The translations under genes and the position numbers were made by a program. A DNA stretch of 64,000 nt from Nymphalis io (Eukaryota; Arthropoda; Insecta; Lepidoptera; Nymphalidae). Shown here piece by piece: positions 48,386 to 59,902 of the stretch (positions are counted from its first letter, which is position 1; every line of letters starts with the position of its first letter). The DNA lies in the NCBI RefSeq assembly GCF_905147045.1, contig NC_065898.1, forward strand, positions 13,206,001 to 13,270,000, given 5' to 3'. The notes under the pieces were generated by a model, which saw only the letters and a program-made list of their open reading frames with translations, was not told where the DNA came from and searched no databases.

Positions 48386-48690
48386 AACTGTTAAATCAGT
48401 AACAGTAACAGCCTGTTAATGTCCCACTGCTGGGCTAAAAGCCGAGATGGCCTATTGGTTATAACGCGTGAATCTTAACCGACGACCGTGGGTTCAAACC
48501 CGGGCAAGCACCACTGAATTTTCATGTGCTTAATTTGTGATTATAATTCATGCTTGACGATGAAGGAAAACATCGTGAGGAAACTTAAATGTGTGTAATT
48601 TCATTGATATTATGCCACATGTGTATTCTACCAGCCCGCATTGGAGCAGCGAGGTGGAATAAGCTCCAAACCTTTTCCTAACTGTTCAAT
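48386..48690 (-). mobile_element. SINE-1 with 5' inversion (twin-priming structure)
   Basis: The tail is on the minus strand at the left ('aacagcctgttaatgtccca', 'ctgctgggcta', 48406-48437). The head and body are on the plus strand from 'gccgagatggcctattgg' (48441) to 'ccaaaccttttcc'. About 25 bp between body and tail is missing. An 11-bp imperfect duplication (aactgttaaat 48386-48396; aactgttcaat 48680-48690) flanks the whole. This is the layout expected from twin priming of a single insertion read on the minus strand. Confidence 0.8.
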
Positions 48691-49169
48691 TTCCACATTT
48701 ATTGGCATTTTCGGTAATAATTCTACCACTTTTTATTATTTAGTTTTTTATATATCAAAATACACACTGCCGCAAAATATTAATACAAATGAATTTAAAT
48801 AAATAATAGTTAAAATATACTTATATTATTTGTATATACTCTTAGTATTTAGATAAATTTTTAATCATTATTATCCTTATTAATTTCCACGACACTTAAA
48901 CTTATTTGGACTTCCAACTATTTCATTTTATTAATATTAGCGAAGCCACGAGTCTATCCTCTACGACAAACTAAGAACGAAGAAGCCAAGCCAAAAGAAG
49001 TTTTCACTTCAAAAATTATACGACGACTATATTATAAAGAGTATATGAACACATAGAATAAATAGGAACAAATAATAACAATTTCTTCAGAGATATCAAA
49101 ACGATTACATTATTGTGAATTGTGAGAAAATCATGTAAAAGAAAAGATCACGACACACAATAACTCCTG
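48691..49169. other. AT-rich unique DNA, no gene seen
   Basis: Nothing recognisable. Confidence 0.45.
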
Positions 49170-49290
49170 AGATGTACGACGCGTACGAGGATATACGCTG
49201 CGAACGCGACAAAAAATATCTAATGGCCGACAAAGCGTCTCCACTGATTTATGTCGCGAATTCGCGCGAGTCCGCCCGCGTGCGCTGATA
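49170..49290. other. CpG-rich unique block
   Basis: About 120 bp packed with CpG ('acgacgcgtacgaggatata', 'gtccgcccgcgtgcgctg') and the perfect palindrome 'cgcgaattcgcg' (49255-49266). No repeat or frame explains it. A candidate regulatory element or promoter by composition only. Confidence 0.35.
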
Positions 49291-49680
49291 TTTGTCATAT
49301 AATAAAAATATCATGCGTACGTCTTTATGACTCTATTTTGTCTGTAGTGTCTTTTGTTACTTGAATCTTTTTGGCATTTTTATTTATAATATCTAAGCTA
49401 TCTCACCCATAACATTCAGATATTTTTGTTTTCCGCATACATCCTTAATGTCCTTTGAATAATTATTATAGTGTATGGTTATAAAGTTATTGAAATAAAA
49501 TTTATTTACAAAGCTGTGAAACAATACATATTTTTCTGTAAATATAAACGTCGTTTAAACGGAGATTATCCTATATTGCTTTGCTCGGAAACACACTGGA
49601 CAAAGTTAATGAATAGATATGAATAAATTATAATAATATATTTTGACTAATAGTAATATTCATATGATAAATACGTGCTG
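49291..49680. other. AT-rich unique DNA, no gene seen
   Basis: Nothing recognisable. Confidence 0.4.
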
Positions 49681-49928
49681 AGCTGAGGCCTCCTCTCATT
49701 TTGAGAAGGCTTGGGGCTTGGGGCTTACTCCTCGTCACTGTTCTAATGGTGGTTCCGAATGTGGTGGATTTTCATTAGACACATATAGATTTCATCACGA
49801 TGTTTTCTTTTACCGGCGAGCAAGGATTCTCATCCTTACAACCAAATTAAGCAAATCATAATATAGTGGTGCTGAGCTTGAAGCCGTGATCTTCTAACCA
49901 CTGTTCTAACCACTGGACCATTATGAGT
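49681..49928 (-). mobile_element. SINE-1, degraded near-full-span copy
   Basis: 'gaggcctcctctcattttga', 'atttcatcacgatgttttct' and 'gtggtgctgagcttgaagcc' then 'ccactgttctaaccactgga' are the inverse of tail, body and head. The head region shows a short tandem duplication of 'ctaaccactg'. Confidence 0.75.
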
Positions 49929-50464
49929 AAAGACCTTTATTTTATGGTAATATTTTATATGCTCAACGAAGTATCATGTTTTCAAAGTAAATAATTTTAT
50001 GCTCCAGTAATAATTAGATACTCATTATATATTTATTCTTTAAGCCCTAAGCGCTTTATTGAGTGCGCAAATACATTAAGTAATCCGTGTAAATAAATTC
50101 TAATTTTAAATAATAATGTAGAATATATCATATTATTTTCATATAATATAACAGAAGTGTAATAACGCAATCTTCTCGCAATTTTTATATATTAATTGTA
50201 ATGTTGTAGCTCTCTCTATCATGTAGAACGGCTCACTAAAAGAAGTAAAAAATATTTTTCACTTGTTATTTAAAATTACAATTTAAAAGAGTCGATCGGA
50301 TGAAGTTGTCTGTAACCAAATACAAACTTACACGGAAAAGCGTGAAATATTCTATGGATGTTGATAATTTTTTTTTTTTTTCCTAGCCGTAGTAAATAGA
50401 ATTTCCACTTGAAAAAATCGCTCAGTATTAATTAACTCTGTTTACTCGTATAGATATTAGTAAG
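49929..50464. other. AT-rich unique DNA, no gene seen
   Basis: Nothing recognisable. Confidence 0.45.
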
Positions 50465-50640
50465 TGTTATAACTTACGGCACGTGTTTGTGTACGTCAGT
50501 TGGCGAAACATCGAAGCGCAAGACGCCGAGTCAAATATTAATTATGCGGTTATCTTTGATCCGCTTCTAATTAATGGCTTTAATTAAATATTCCGCAACT
50601 CCACAGGAAGTTTCATTAGTTCGTTATGAGGAACGTTAGC
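50465..50640. promoter_or_regulatory. Candidate enhancer-like block (homeodomain/TCF-type words)
   Basis: Unique, CpG-bearing block with TTAATTA (50538-50544), CTTTGATC (50554-50561), TAATTAAT (50568-50575) and TTTAATTAAA (50579-50588) within 55 bp. Such words match homeodomain and TCF-type sites, but they are also common in AT-rich DNA. No direct evidence of function. Confidence 0.2.
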
Positions 50641-52344
50641 CATGTTTTGAATGTTTCAAACTTCAAAACCGTTTTGTTTTATTTACAAAATATCGTAAAC
50701 TGCTTTAAAATAATTCGTGGTTACGAGAGATAGTGCAAAATTGTTATTTCAGTTTTAATATCTTATCTTTTTTTTTAAGCGAGTGGTTTATTATTCACAA
50801 TATTTTAGAGTAAAGTAAATACGGTATTGATTCGCCATTTTAAAATAAAATATCACATGTCGAAAATATATTTGTAAACTGTACTGTGTTTTTTAATTTT
50901 TTTTACTAAGTAATGAAAGAAAATTATTTTCCAGTGCTTGCAACCACAGTTGGATGTAGAATGAGTGCATTTAAAAAATGCTTTTCTGTAATCCACTTAA
51001 CAATAGCGCCATCACGATACCAAAGAATAGGTCGGAATCCAGGAGTGGAATCACTAATCCATCTCTCGCTTGAGAAATTTTTTGACCAACATTTGACCAA
51101 AATTTTATAGAAAATGATAAATGTATTACGTAATAAAAACCAACATATTGATTCAGAGTTAACAGACATAAATATATATTTCTCTAATCAGAAATAAAGT
51201 GTCATTTCCAACATACACAAACAACTAAAGTTTGCTTAATATTAAAGCTGGTATACGCGAACTAAGCCCGCACTGAACGAGCCAGGCTTAACATTTGGTA
51301 ATCCGTTCGTTATCACAATTACTCAGAATTGCCACACAAGATACACGCTAATTAGATGAGAACGTTCCTGCATATCAAATGAAAGAGGTGCGGTATAGTG
51401 GGTTCAAGTTACCTATTCGATAGATTCTTCAGAGCTCGTTCTGTATCAGCTCTGCTGATCAGATTATCGCTTGATTAAGCAGAATAATTAAGAATTTAAT
51501 TTATATAGATTTATAAAATTAATTAAATAAGTAATAACTGACTTTAAGCATTTGCTTGTCTATATAAAAATAATATTTTTAAAATTTTTGAATTACGTTT
51601 TTTTCTTATCACATGTTTAAAATTAACAAATTTTAGCACAATGTTTATGTATTCCCATCCGATTATGAGAGTGTGAGAGTAGATAGTACACTCGTATTCT
51701 CGTGGATGCTTCTGACCAATAAATTAGTGGGTCGACCAAGTGGCCCAACCAAGTGGGAATTCTTACTCGGATACTGCAACGTTCTATGCTAGACACTATA
51801 TAAACGGGGCATTTAAATTTCATGAAGAAACGCAAACATTGCATTAAGTTCACGTTTATTTGACGCAGGTAAAGAAAAACATCCCTACAATTCATAATCC
51901 CCTCTTAAAAGTCACATGATTACTATATAAGGTCATTCTTCATATTATGTATTTTCTACAGATAACTCTGCAGATAAATTAATTGTTATAATAAAATGAA
52001 CTTTATTCTACAGGAGTTAGGACTTAAATCTAATGTATTGTTGTAGTAAATGTTGAAGTCCACAATTACAGTAATAGTTTGTATCAACGTAAATGTTTGT
52101 TTTTGCATTGTTACTGCAGTTTAGACTTCTAATTATTAAATGAACGGGATTCTTGACCTCTACTCTGAACGGGAAAAACAGACATCCAAGTAGCAGACGT
52201 AATTGTATGAACACTTGTTTCATATTCAACAGTAAAACATAATATACAAAGGCACTTGATATACAAAGGGATTGCACTTACAATCTTAATATGAATATGT
52301 TACCTTGTCAATAAAAGTAAATTAAAGTTATATTGCGAAGGAAG
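50641..52344. other. AT-rich unique DNA, no gene seen
   Basis: Overlapping short frames on both strands at 50.91-51.17 kb and 51.62-51.90 kb have no recognisable domains. Confidence 0.45.
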
Positions 52345-52412
52345 ATTAGCCTTTCGAGATGGAGACTGAAGCCTATTCTACCGCGCTGGTCCGAAGAGAG
52401 TTTGAGTACACA
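52345..52412 (-). repeat. Possible SINE-1 tail remnant
   Basis: 'gaagcctattctaccgcgct' followed by 'ggtccgaagagagtttg' resembles the inverse of the SINE-1 'gcagcgtggtggaataagct' region. Weak. Confidence 0.3.
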
Positions 52413-52593
52413 CGATATAAAATTTAATTTAACTAATGCTTCTTTAACGATATCTTCCTTTTTTGTCAAGTGGAAATTAATATTATTAAGCGTATGACAA
52501 TTCAGCGATGATTGAATTGAATCTTCTTAATAAATATAATGATATCGTTAAATCAATTCCAGGCATTGACATTTTTTTAAATTACTGATGATT

Positions 52594-52857
52594 TTTTGTT
52601 ACTTTACAAAAAAAAAAAAAAAATGTCGTAGGACCGATGGCCGTTGGAGCAGACGAGTCCTAGAGTGGAGACCGCGAATCGGCAAGCGCAGCGTAGGGCG
52701 CCCTCCAGCCAGGTGGACCGACGACCTTAAGAAGGTGGCGGGCACCAACTGGATGCGGAAGGCGGAGGACAGGGAGCTTTGGCGCACCTTGGGAGAGGCC
52801 TATGTTCAGCAGTGGACAACGATTGGCTGTTGATTGATTGATTGATTTTGTTACTTT
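52594..52857 (+). mobile_element. Young, 5'-truncated RTE-like LINE insertion (240 bp) with TSD
   Basis: A perfect 12-bp duplication 'ttttgttacttt' (52594-52605 and 52846-52857) flanks a 240-bp insert. The insert begins with an A-run (52608-52622), contains the last codons of a LINE protein, and ends in (TGAT)n. The intact TSD and frame indicate a recent event. Confidence 0.85.
52621..52833 (+). pseudogene. LINE ORF C-terminal fragment
   Basis: About 70 codons, GC-rich: RRTDGRWSRRVLEWRPRIGK, then SVGRPPARWTDDLKKVAGT and EDRELWRTLGEAYVQQWTT before the stop at 52831-52833. The pattern is typical of the C-terminus of lepidopteran endonuclease-reverse transcriptase LINE proteins. Enzymatic domains are absent. 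Related stubs are at 8.4 and 56.1 kb. Confidence 0.82.
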
Positions 52858-53577
52858 TAATTTGAATTTGATTAGATTGAATCTGGAAGAGCTAGTACAC
52901 TTGTAATTGACATGCATATTAGATATACTATTATTGTTTTATAAAATAATTTTTTCAATTATATCTATGTTGTGAGTGTAGTTTTACAAATAAATAAAAA
53001 TAAAAAGTAAAATCTTTGCCCACGAGTTTATCGATGATTTTCACGACGATTAAAATTCATACGTTCTGTGAACAGTGACTAAAAAGCGACTTGATATCTC
53101 TGCCTGTATATATTGGCACTACAAGAACATAACCATTTACATTCTCAATGATATTTAAATAATTTAGATTATTCGCGTAACAACGCATTAAGCCTCTCCA
53201 TAATGCCTCTCCTACTCTCGTGCTGTAATAACAACGCCTCACTTACCACTAAAAGAAGACTGCATTTATATGTATCGGTGACTGAGTCTGTTGCTGCATG
53301 ATATAAAAAAATCGCTCAATGTGACCTTTTGTTTACATTACTACTACTGGCTGGCACACTTTAAACGGAACTCTGTAATAAGGAAGTATAATAGGCGGAA
53401 TAACATACAAATGATAACACTACCTGTTTTTGTCTCGCAAGGGAAATCTTAAAAGACTCGTGCCCGGGGAGAATCGTGAAAATCTTTCAAGTGTTTTTAT
53501 TATTTTAATATTCACAAACGTCTTCAGTAACCCATTTAACAGTTCAGTTCTTCTTGGAGCTACAAAGTGTACTGTCA
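52858..53577. other. AT-rich unique DNA, no gene seen
   Basis: Nothing recognisable beyond an 'attaaaattcat' word near 53050 that recurs in the pair below. Confidence 0.4.
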
Positions 53578-53640
53578 AGGCGATTTTCGCTGTCTCAATA
53601 AAGCAGCCGTTAGTACTGAACGCGTGCCATTAAAATTCAT
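53578..53640 (+). repeat. Short duplicated motif, copy 1
   Basis: 'gcagccgttagtactgaacg' then 'ccattaaaattcat' matches 54140-54210 in order. No transposon hallmarks. Confidence 0.6.
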
Positions 53641-54139
53641 CTCTCAAGAGATATGTACAGAGTTAATTGTTTAATTAATTAAATCACCTGGTTATTATTG
53701 CTTACCTGACTTCGCATCTTGTATTGATTGGTTATTAATTTAAATGTATGTAAAACATGTATAAATAATTAGCGCCTTGGCGGTAAGCAGTTTTAATTCA
53801 TAAAATAATCTTGAATTTCGATGTTTCATACCATATTCATACCGTATTCATCGAACGAGTGCCCCGTGACGGCCACACACGTGGAACCAGAATTTAAAAC
53901 ATGATATGAGCGTAATATTCGGTATTTATTTATAAATAATTATCCATAAAATATTTAACAACGTATTTTTTTTTCACGCAGTGGAAACCTTCAGAAAGGT
54001 TATCGTATCTGCTTTAAGTAAAAGATACTGGCAGGTTGATTGCATTTCACTATAAACTTGTTTAAATGTAAATGTTACTAAAAATAATTTTATGTAACAT
54101 ATTCAGCGTCTCTGTAATAGTTCAGTAGCTAGTAAATTT
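53641..54139. other. AT-rich unique DNA, no gene seen
   Basis: Spacer between two copies of the short motif. Confidence 0.4.
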
Positions 54140-54210
54140 AGCGACGTTCTCCGTCTGTCTGTCCACTTAAGAGGCCATTAGCACTGAATGCGTTGCGCAT
54201 TAAAATTCAT
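54140..54210 (+). repeat. Short duplicated motif, copy 2
   Basis: 'gaggccattagcactgaatg' then 'gcgcattaaaattcat'; see copy 1 about 560 bp upstream. Confidence 0.6.
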
Positions 54211-56081
54211 TTTCACTTCTCAAACGACGCGACGATTTCGTCTCGCGAACGTTGGAAGTAAAGAAATACTTATGAATATTAATTAAACATCATTATGAAC
54301 GGTACGTATGTTATTAAAGTTTTACTATTTTATTTCCTATATGGTCTATTTGCGGTCACCTACGATTTAATAAAGTTTTTATATACATCACATGTGGGTA
54401 GACAAGTTTGCCCCTGAACTTGAAGCCATTATCACAAAACCCACTGAGCCAAACTCTTGGTTCTGATGAAAATAATTACAAAAAATATATACGTTTTGAT
54501 TACTGAGTAAAAACATGTTCTTAAAAAGATTTTTTTAACTTGACAACTTAAGTTTATGAAACGAGACGCCTGAAGTGGTACTTATTTAAAATCATTCACG
54601 TTTTCATATTTTTTAAAATCTTATTATGATTTAAAACAATAAAAAAAATCATAAGCGTGACTATTTATTTAAGTCGTTAATTTTCATTGTTTTATATATT
54701 TTGTTGTTAAAGTATATAATTTCTTTTGTATAAATTAATTTGGTTAGGTCATACATTTTCTAGAATTCTATGTTAAAAACGAATGTACTGAAAATGAAAA
54801 TAGCACACAGAAAATGAAATTGAAGAATGAATATTCCTGAAGAACTGTTTTGGTTACAATGAAAAAGAATTTAACAAAAACAAAACGAATAACATGGGTG
54901 AAAGGTGAGTTTTAATTTTTTCATACATTATTTACTTTAAATTAAATTTTAATTTAATTTTGAGATTTTTGGAATTTATATTAGTAAGGCAGGCAACCAA
55001 ATGTTTTAGTAAGCATTTAGTACGTGAGCGACAACTGTTGGGTACGATCATGAGTTACCCCCTCAAATAACACAGCGAGAATGAATGAGTAATTAAACAA
55101 TAATATATTAAATTATAAAACAAATCAATTATGTCTTAAATAATAATGCGTGTCATAACTAAGTCGTATAGATGTATTAATTACGTATTGTTGTAATTTT
55201 GTAGTTATATAAATAAATAAACCAATTATTACACCGTCAATGGGCTGCTAACCACGATATCTATAAGATCCTTTTACTTGTGCTTCAAGTACTCCAGCTC
55301 AATCGACCGAAATACACCGATATAAATTATCGATATTGGAAGTAAACTTACTAGTAAGATGTAAATACGTAATCCTTACTGTATTGATTTCAATGTGATA
55401 TTCAATTTATACCAAAGCTCTCGTGTAATTATAAATCTAAATCACGAAAGAAGAATAATTAATTGCATTTTTTACTTGATAATTCATTAAACATTTTTAA
55501 TATTTTTACAAACTTACATAAACTCTGTTACCGCGCTCAACCTAACAGATAGCAGTAGGCGCCAGCTGGAAGACCGGACGGAAACGGGAACAGGACAAAG
55601 AAAAGAGAGTTGATGGTACGCGTTTTCATATTAATATTTAGTAAAAATTGCTGAAATTTCTACATTCATTTATAAAAATCAGTCGGTAACATTTTAACTG
55701 AATATGTATACGTAGAGTATAACATAAAGAAGACGTACGACAATGTAAATGCATAAAATTAATTACAGATATAAAATGTGATAATAAAATAATGCTAAGA
55801 ACGCGATATATGATCCGGGTGATGAAAGGGAGAACTACCGAGGGTACAGATGGGTCCTTTAAGACGGACACAGCTTATAATAATCTGTGAAAATAAAAAA
55901 TAAAAATTAATGTTCCATCTGTAACATTTACCTACATTTAAATTATTGAATTGCAAGATATTGTATGGACCCAATAAATTAATGGAAGTTGATTTATAAC
56001 AAAACTACTCTGTAAGAAAGTCAAATAGTAAACTGATAGTGCGCAAATAAGAATTGGACACAGTATGATTGCGGATGCACA
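54211..56081. other. AT-rich unique DNA, no gene seen
   Basis: A faint inverted SINE-1 head scrap may lie at 54400-54455. A mixed-composition patch at 55550-55610 is unexplained. No gene. Confidence 0.4.
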
Positions 56082-56170
56082 TTGCGGATCAGCAAGTGCA
56101 ATTTCAGGCGGGCGGTTCAGCAAGGTGAACCGAAGACCGAATGAAGGTGGCGAGACCCGATGGTATACGC
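56082..56170 (+). pseudogene. Degraded LINE C-terminal stub (same family as 52.6 kb)
   Basis: 'gcggatcagcaagtgcaat', 'gcggttcagcaaggtgaacc' and 'gaaggtggcgaga' align base-for-base, with gaps, to the GKRSVGRPPARWTDDLKKVAG-coding stretch at 52.6 kb. Frames are broken and there is no tail. Confidence 0.65.
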
Positions 56171-57189
56171 GATGAACGATGACAGTATAATTTTTATTTT
56201 CAGTTCAATATTTTCGCTTCCTATCTTAATTAATACCAAAAATATTTTTTCTAAAATTCATGAAATAAACTTCTAATATATTTTTTGTTCAATATTAAAT
56301 TTGTATATTTTAAAACGACACGTTTATAAAAAAACTTTTGCTCAATATTTTACCATATCGGAACGAATCGATAGTAATTTAGAAAAGCGACTCAGGCTTA
56401 TAATATCAAAATCTAAATACAAATGGTTTCGTTTTGTCTGTACAATTATTAACCAAACGTCAAATGCAAACAATTTAATACGATTCTAATTCAAATAAAT
56501 GTTTTACCGACTAACTATTCAAATGAGAATATCGGGCGGCGACATCGGGAATAATTGATAAAATAATTAATCACCATTATCAAACGGTGATTGAATTTCA
56601 GAACGTAGCGTCGGTTTCGGAATGTTTCTCCAGTTCGAGGATTTAAAGGTCTATTAAAAAAAGTTCTGCAACTGAGCGAAATAAAAGATATTTTGAATCA
56701 TCAATAAATTTATTATAATAATTGTTTAGTTACTTTGATGTAAATATTTTCATAGCTATTATATTTACATATATACATATCAACATGCTTTTATCTAATT
56801 CGTTGATTGTTTAAAAAAAAATCTTATAGAAGTATACATATACAAATAATGCGCAAATAAAAACAAGTTGTTAAATGAAACATGTTGATCGAAATAAGAG
56901 TAAAAAAAAAACAAACGCTAATGTACTGTACGTTATTGCAAACGAATGATTTTATGGAAAAAGTTCATATTATTAGCCGTTTTATTGGCTAAGAAGTTAA
57001 TGTTTTGCTGTGATATATTAAGGATTTAGTGATGATAAAAAGGTCATAAAAGTCATGGTAGTCACAATAATAGACATAACAAAAGAAAAAGTTATAGAAA
57101 AATTAAAAAAATCACCAATTTACGGCAGTTAATTGCTCAATTTATTATGATTACCGGTTGTTGTCGATAAACAAATCAATGAAAACTTT
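56171..57189. other. AT-rich unique DNA, no gene seen
   Basis: Nothing recognisable. Confidence 0.5.
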
Positions 57190-57501
57190 CTTTTTATAGA
57201 ATAGGAAGGCGGACGAGCATATGGGTCACCTGATGGGAAGTGGTCACCAACGCCCATAGATATTGGCATTTTTATTATTATTTTTATTTTTATTATTGGC
57301 AAATGTTCACCATCGCTTACATCACCAATGTGCCACCAACCTTGGGAACTAAGATGTTATGTCCGTCGTGTTTGTAATTACACTGTCTCACTCATCCTTC
57401 AAAGCGGAACACAAAAAATCCAAGTACTGCTGCTTTGCGGTAGAATATCTGATGAGTGGGTACCTACCCAGACGAGCTGGCATAAAGCTCTACCACCAGT
57501 A
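57190..57501 (-). repeat. Repeat A copy 10 with internal AT-rich insertion
   Basis: T-run, 'atagaataggaaggcggacg' to 'taccaccagt'. Between the 'tattggcatt' part and 'gcaaatgttcaccatcgc' about 30 bp of TTTATTATT-type sequence is inserted in place of the normal junction. The shared antisense frame begins after the insertion (57328-57558). Confidence 0.88.
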
Positions 57502-57617
57502 AACTCAAATCCATATTTGATATATCTTAGATGCGTACCTGCTTTATATGTAGCTTAACGCATAAAGTAAAAGTAAATAACCGTTTCTAAATACATATAT
57601 CACTGATGGAACGTGAC

Positions 57618-57780
57618 TTTTTTTTTTGAGGAGATGGCTTGGAGCTTATTTTGCCATGTTACTTCAATAGGGTTTTGTGTGATAATTTCCTTCGCAACCG
57701 AGCACGGGATAAATTACAAACACAAATAAAGTACGTGAAAATTAAGTTTACATTCATGTGCTCTAACCACCTCCTTAACA
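57618..57780 (-). repeat. SINE-1, internally deleted copy
   Basis: 'tgaggagatggcttggagct', 'aaccgagcacgggataaatt' and 'cattcatgtgctctaaccac' are the inverse of tail, middle and head. The box B region is missing. Confidence 0.65.
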
Positions 57781-58330
57781 CATATCCCGTAATAACTTGG
57801 AAAATCAAAGTACTTTAGACGCAAATCACTATCGTCACTACCAAATTGTATGCAAATATTGAGAAGAGAATAAACACATTAGTCGCGCTATATTCACTAT
57901 TGTAATGGATGAAACAATATAATCGCTTGTTCAAACGTTTTAGAGCATAAAGACATTTCATCAAACATTTGATCAAACATCGAGTCCAATTAGGCCCACG
58001 AGTATTGTTAACAGTTGACATGTTTCGGGTAGTTTGTATCGATATAAATAACCGGTACTGCGGGCGCGATGTGGGTTAAATATTTGGGTTAAGTGAATAT
58101 GAGTATGTTTTTCTGACTTTTACTGTTGATTTCATTTTTAAATAAATTATTATAGTTTTACAAATTTGAATAACAAAATCTTGAACCGTGTTCAACTAAA
58201 TAAGTTATAAACAAATAATGTATGTATACAACAATTACTGTTGAATAACATTATATGTATTTGTTTTTTCCCTAAAATAACCTCTTAGCTATTAATATAT
58301 ATGGGTTTAATCACATTATTGTACAAAATC
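57781..58330. other. AT-rich unique DNA, no gene seen
   Basis: Nothing recognisable. Confidence 0.45.
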
Positions 58331-58646
58331 ACTATCACTACATATTATAGCAGCCTCTGTCCATCTGTCTGTGTGAACGCGATAAACTCAAAAACTACTG
58401 AACTGACTTCCTAACGGCTTTCGCCAATGTGCAGCGTGATTCATGTAGAAGATTTTGGTGCATTATTCACTAATGTTTTATGTAAATTGACTGAAATATA
58501 ATGATTTATGTTTAAGATGTTAAAAAGTATAACGACAGGGAGCTTTACTGGCGTGGGCCAGCTACACCAGTAGTTATATTATGTATTACGCAATAATTGT
58601 TTTGTTCGTATGACCCGAGTGAAGCCGAGACGGGTAGCTAGGTTTA
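58331..58646 (+). repeat. Repeat D copy 2
   Basis: 'tctgtgtgaacgcgataaac', 'tcaaaaactactgaac', 'aaattgactgaaatataatg' and 'gtgaagccgagacgggtagc' follow the same order as 29876-30103. The type is common in Lepidoptera from memory; class not determined. Confidence 0.6.
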
Positions 58647-59707
58647 AATATTTTTACTATCTCATCGTTTTATTCAGGCCATTTCTTCAGGTCTTAGGTA
58701 TTTTTTGCAATGGTGATAGATTTTTGGCAATCGGTAAATAAGCGTAATGAGTAATATATAGAAGATATGATTTTCACGGACATACGATCCAGTCAAAAAA
58801 TATTATTATTAGTAAATTTATATTCTAGGTCGCGGCCTGATTGAAACGGGAATAAGTGATTTTGTTAGTTGCAATGTTTCGACTCGCTGTACGAAATATA
58901 CCAAAACAAACGAAGTGGTTGGTTCGAAAAGCAAACTGAAATACGATTTCATACGCTTCATAAAATTTGGATACAAATTTAGACTATAAATATTAAAACA
59001 TAATATAAAAGAAAATAACAGCCACTAAAACTCCCATTGCTGGAATTCTGCTCCTTGGTAGTTTGTAAGATTTAACTGATTCAGTCTTAGAGACAATAAT
59101 AATAGTCTTTTGCTTAAGTTCCATATATGATAGACGACAATTAACATTATAAATATATACTAATAAATATCAAAATCGCATTTCATCATAATAGAATATT
59201 TAGTGTTTGTGAGTAATTTTTTGCATAACAACTTGTATTCAACTTTTCCCAACGTCCAGAATACGCGATATATAAAAATCTACCTTTTTTGTAGATCTTC
59301 AACGTAATTTATATCCCTTGGTTTAAGGACTCGATTTATTTGTTGACGAATGGCCAGTCGCAGGTGTGTACCTCGCCTAACCCTCAAGAACGGATATCAT
59401 TATTTGAACTCTATCGCAATGCAGGAAGGCTGTTATTTCTTTGGTTATAATTTATTTGAACAGGTCGTTACAAGTTGATGTAGAGCGATTGACACAAGTA
59501 TGTGGGTGCTCGGGTGGGCTGGGAATGGTGGAGATTCATTTTCTCGGTAAACGTTTAACGCTTGTTATAGTAAGAATATGATATGTTACATTAGTTTTAG
59601 AGCCATGTTAGACTTGGTAAAGATCGTAATACGTTTTTGTGAAATTAGAAAAACAAAATATTTACATTAAAAAATATCTCAAAATATAATATAAAACAAT
59701 AAAACCT
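58647..59707. other. Unique DNA, no gene seen
   Basis: A less AT-rich patch at about 59340-59540 has no frame or repeat. Confidence 0.45.
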
Positions 59708-59808
59708 TATTTGTAATAGTTTATTGTTTTTAAAGAACAGTGTTTCATTAACTGGAGATAAGTTTGTTGCCCAGAAATGGCAAAAAAAACAATAAACTAT
59801 TACAAATA
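59708..59808. repeat. 24-bp perfect inverted repeat with 53-nt loop
   Basis: The arm at 59708-59731 (begins 'tatttgtaatag') is perfectly inverted at 59785-59808 (ends 'ctattacaaata'). The right arm runs directly into the (AT)n tract. Confidence 0.9.
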
Positions 59809-59811
59809 TAT

Positions 59812-59901
<90 letters not shown>
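59806..59901. repeat. Long (AT)n microsatellite
   Basis: About 95 bp of nearly pure AT dinucleotides with one 'attt' interruption. Confidence 0.97.
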
Positions 59902-59902
<1 letters not shown>

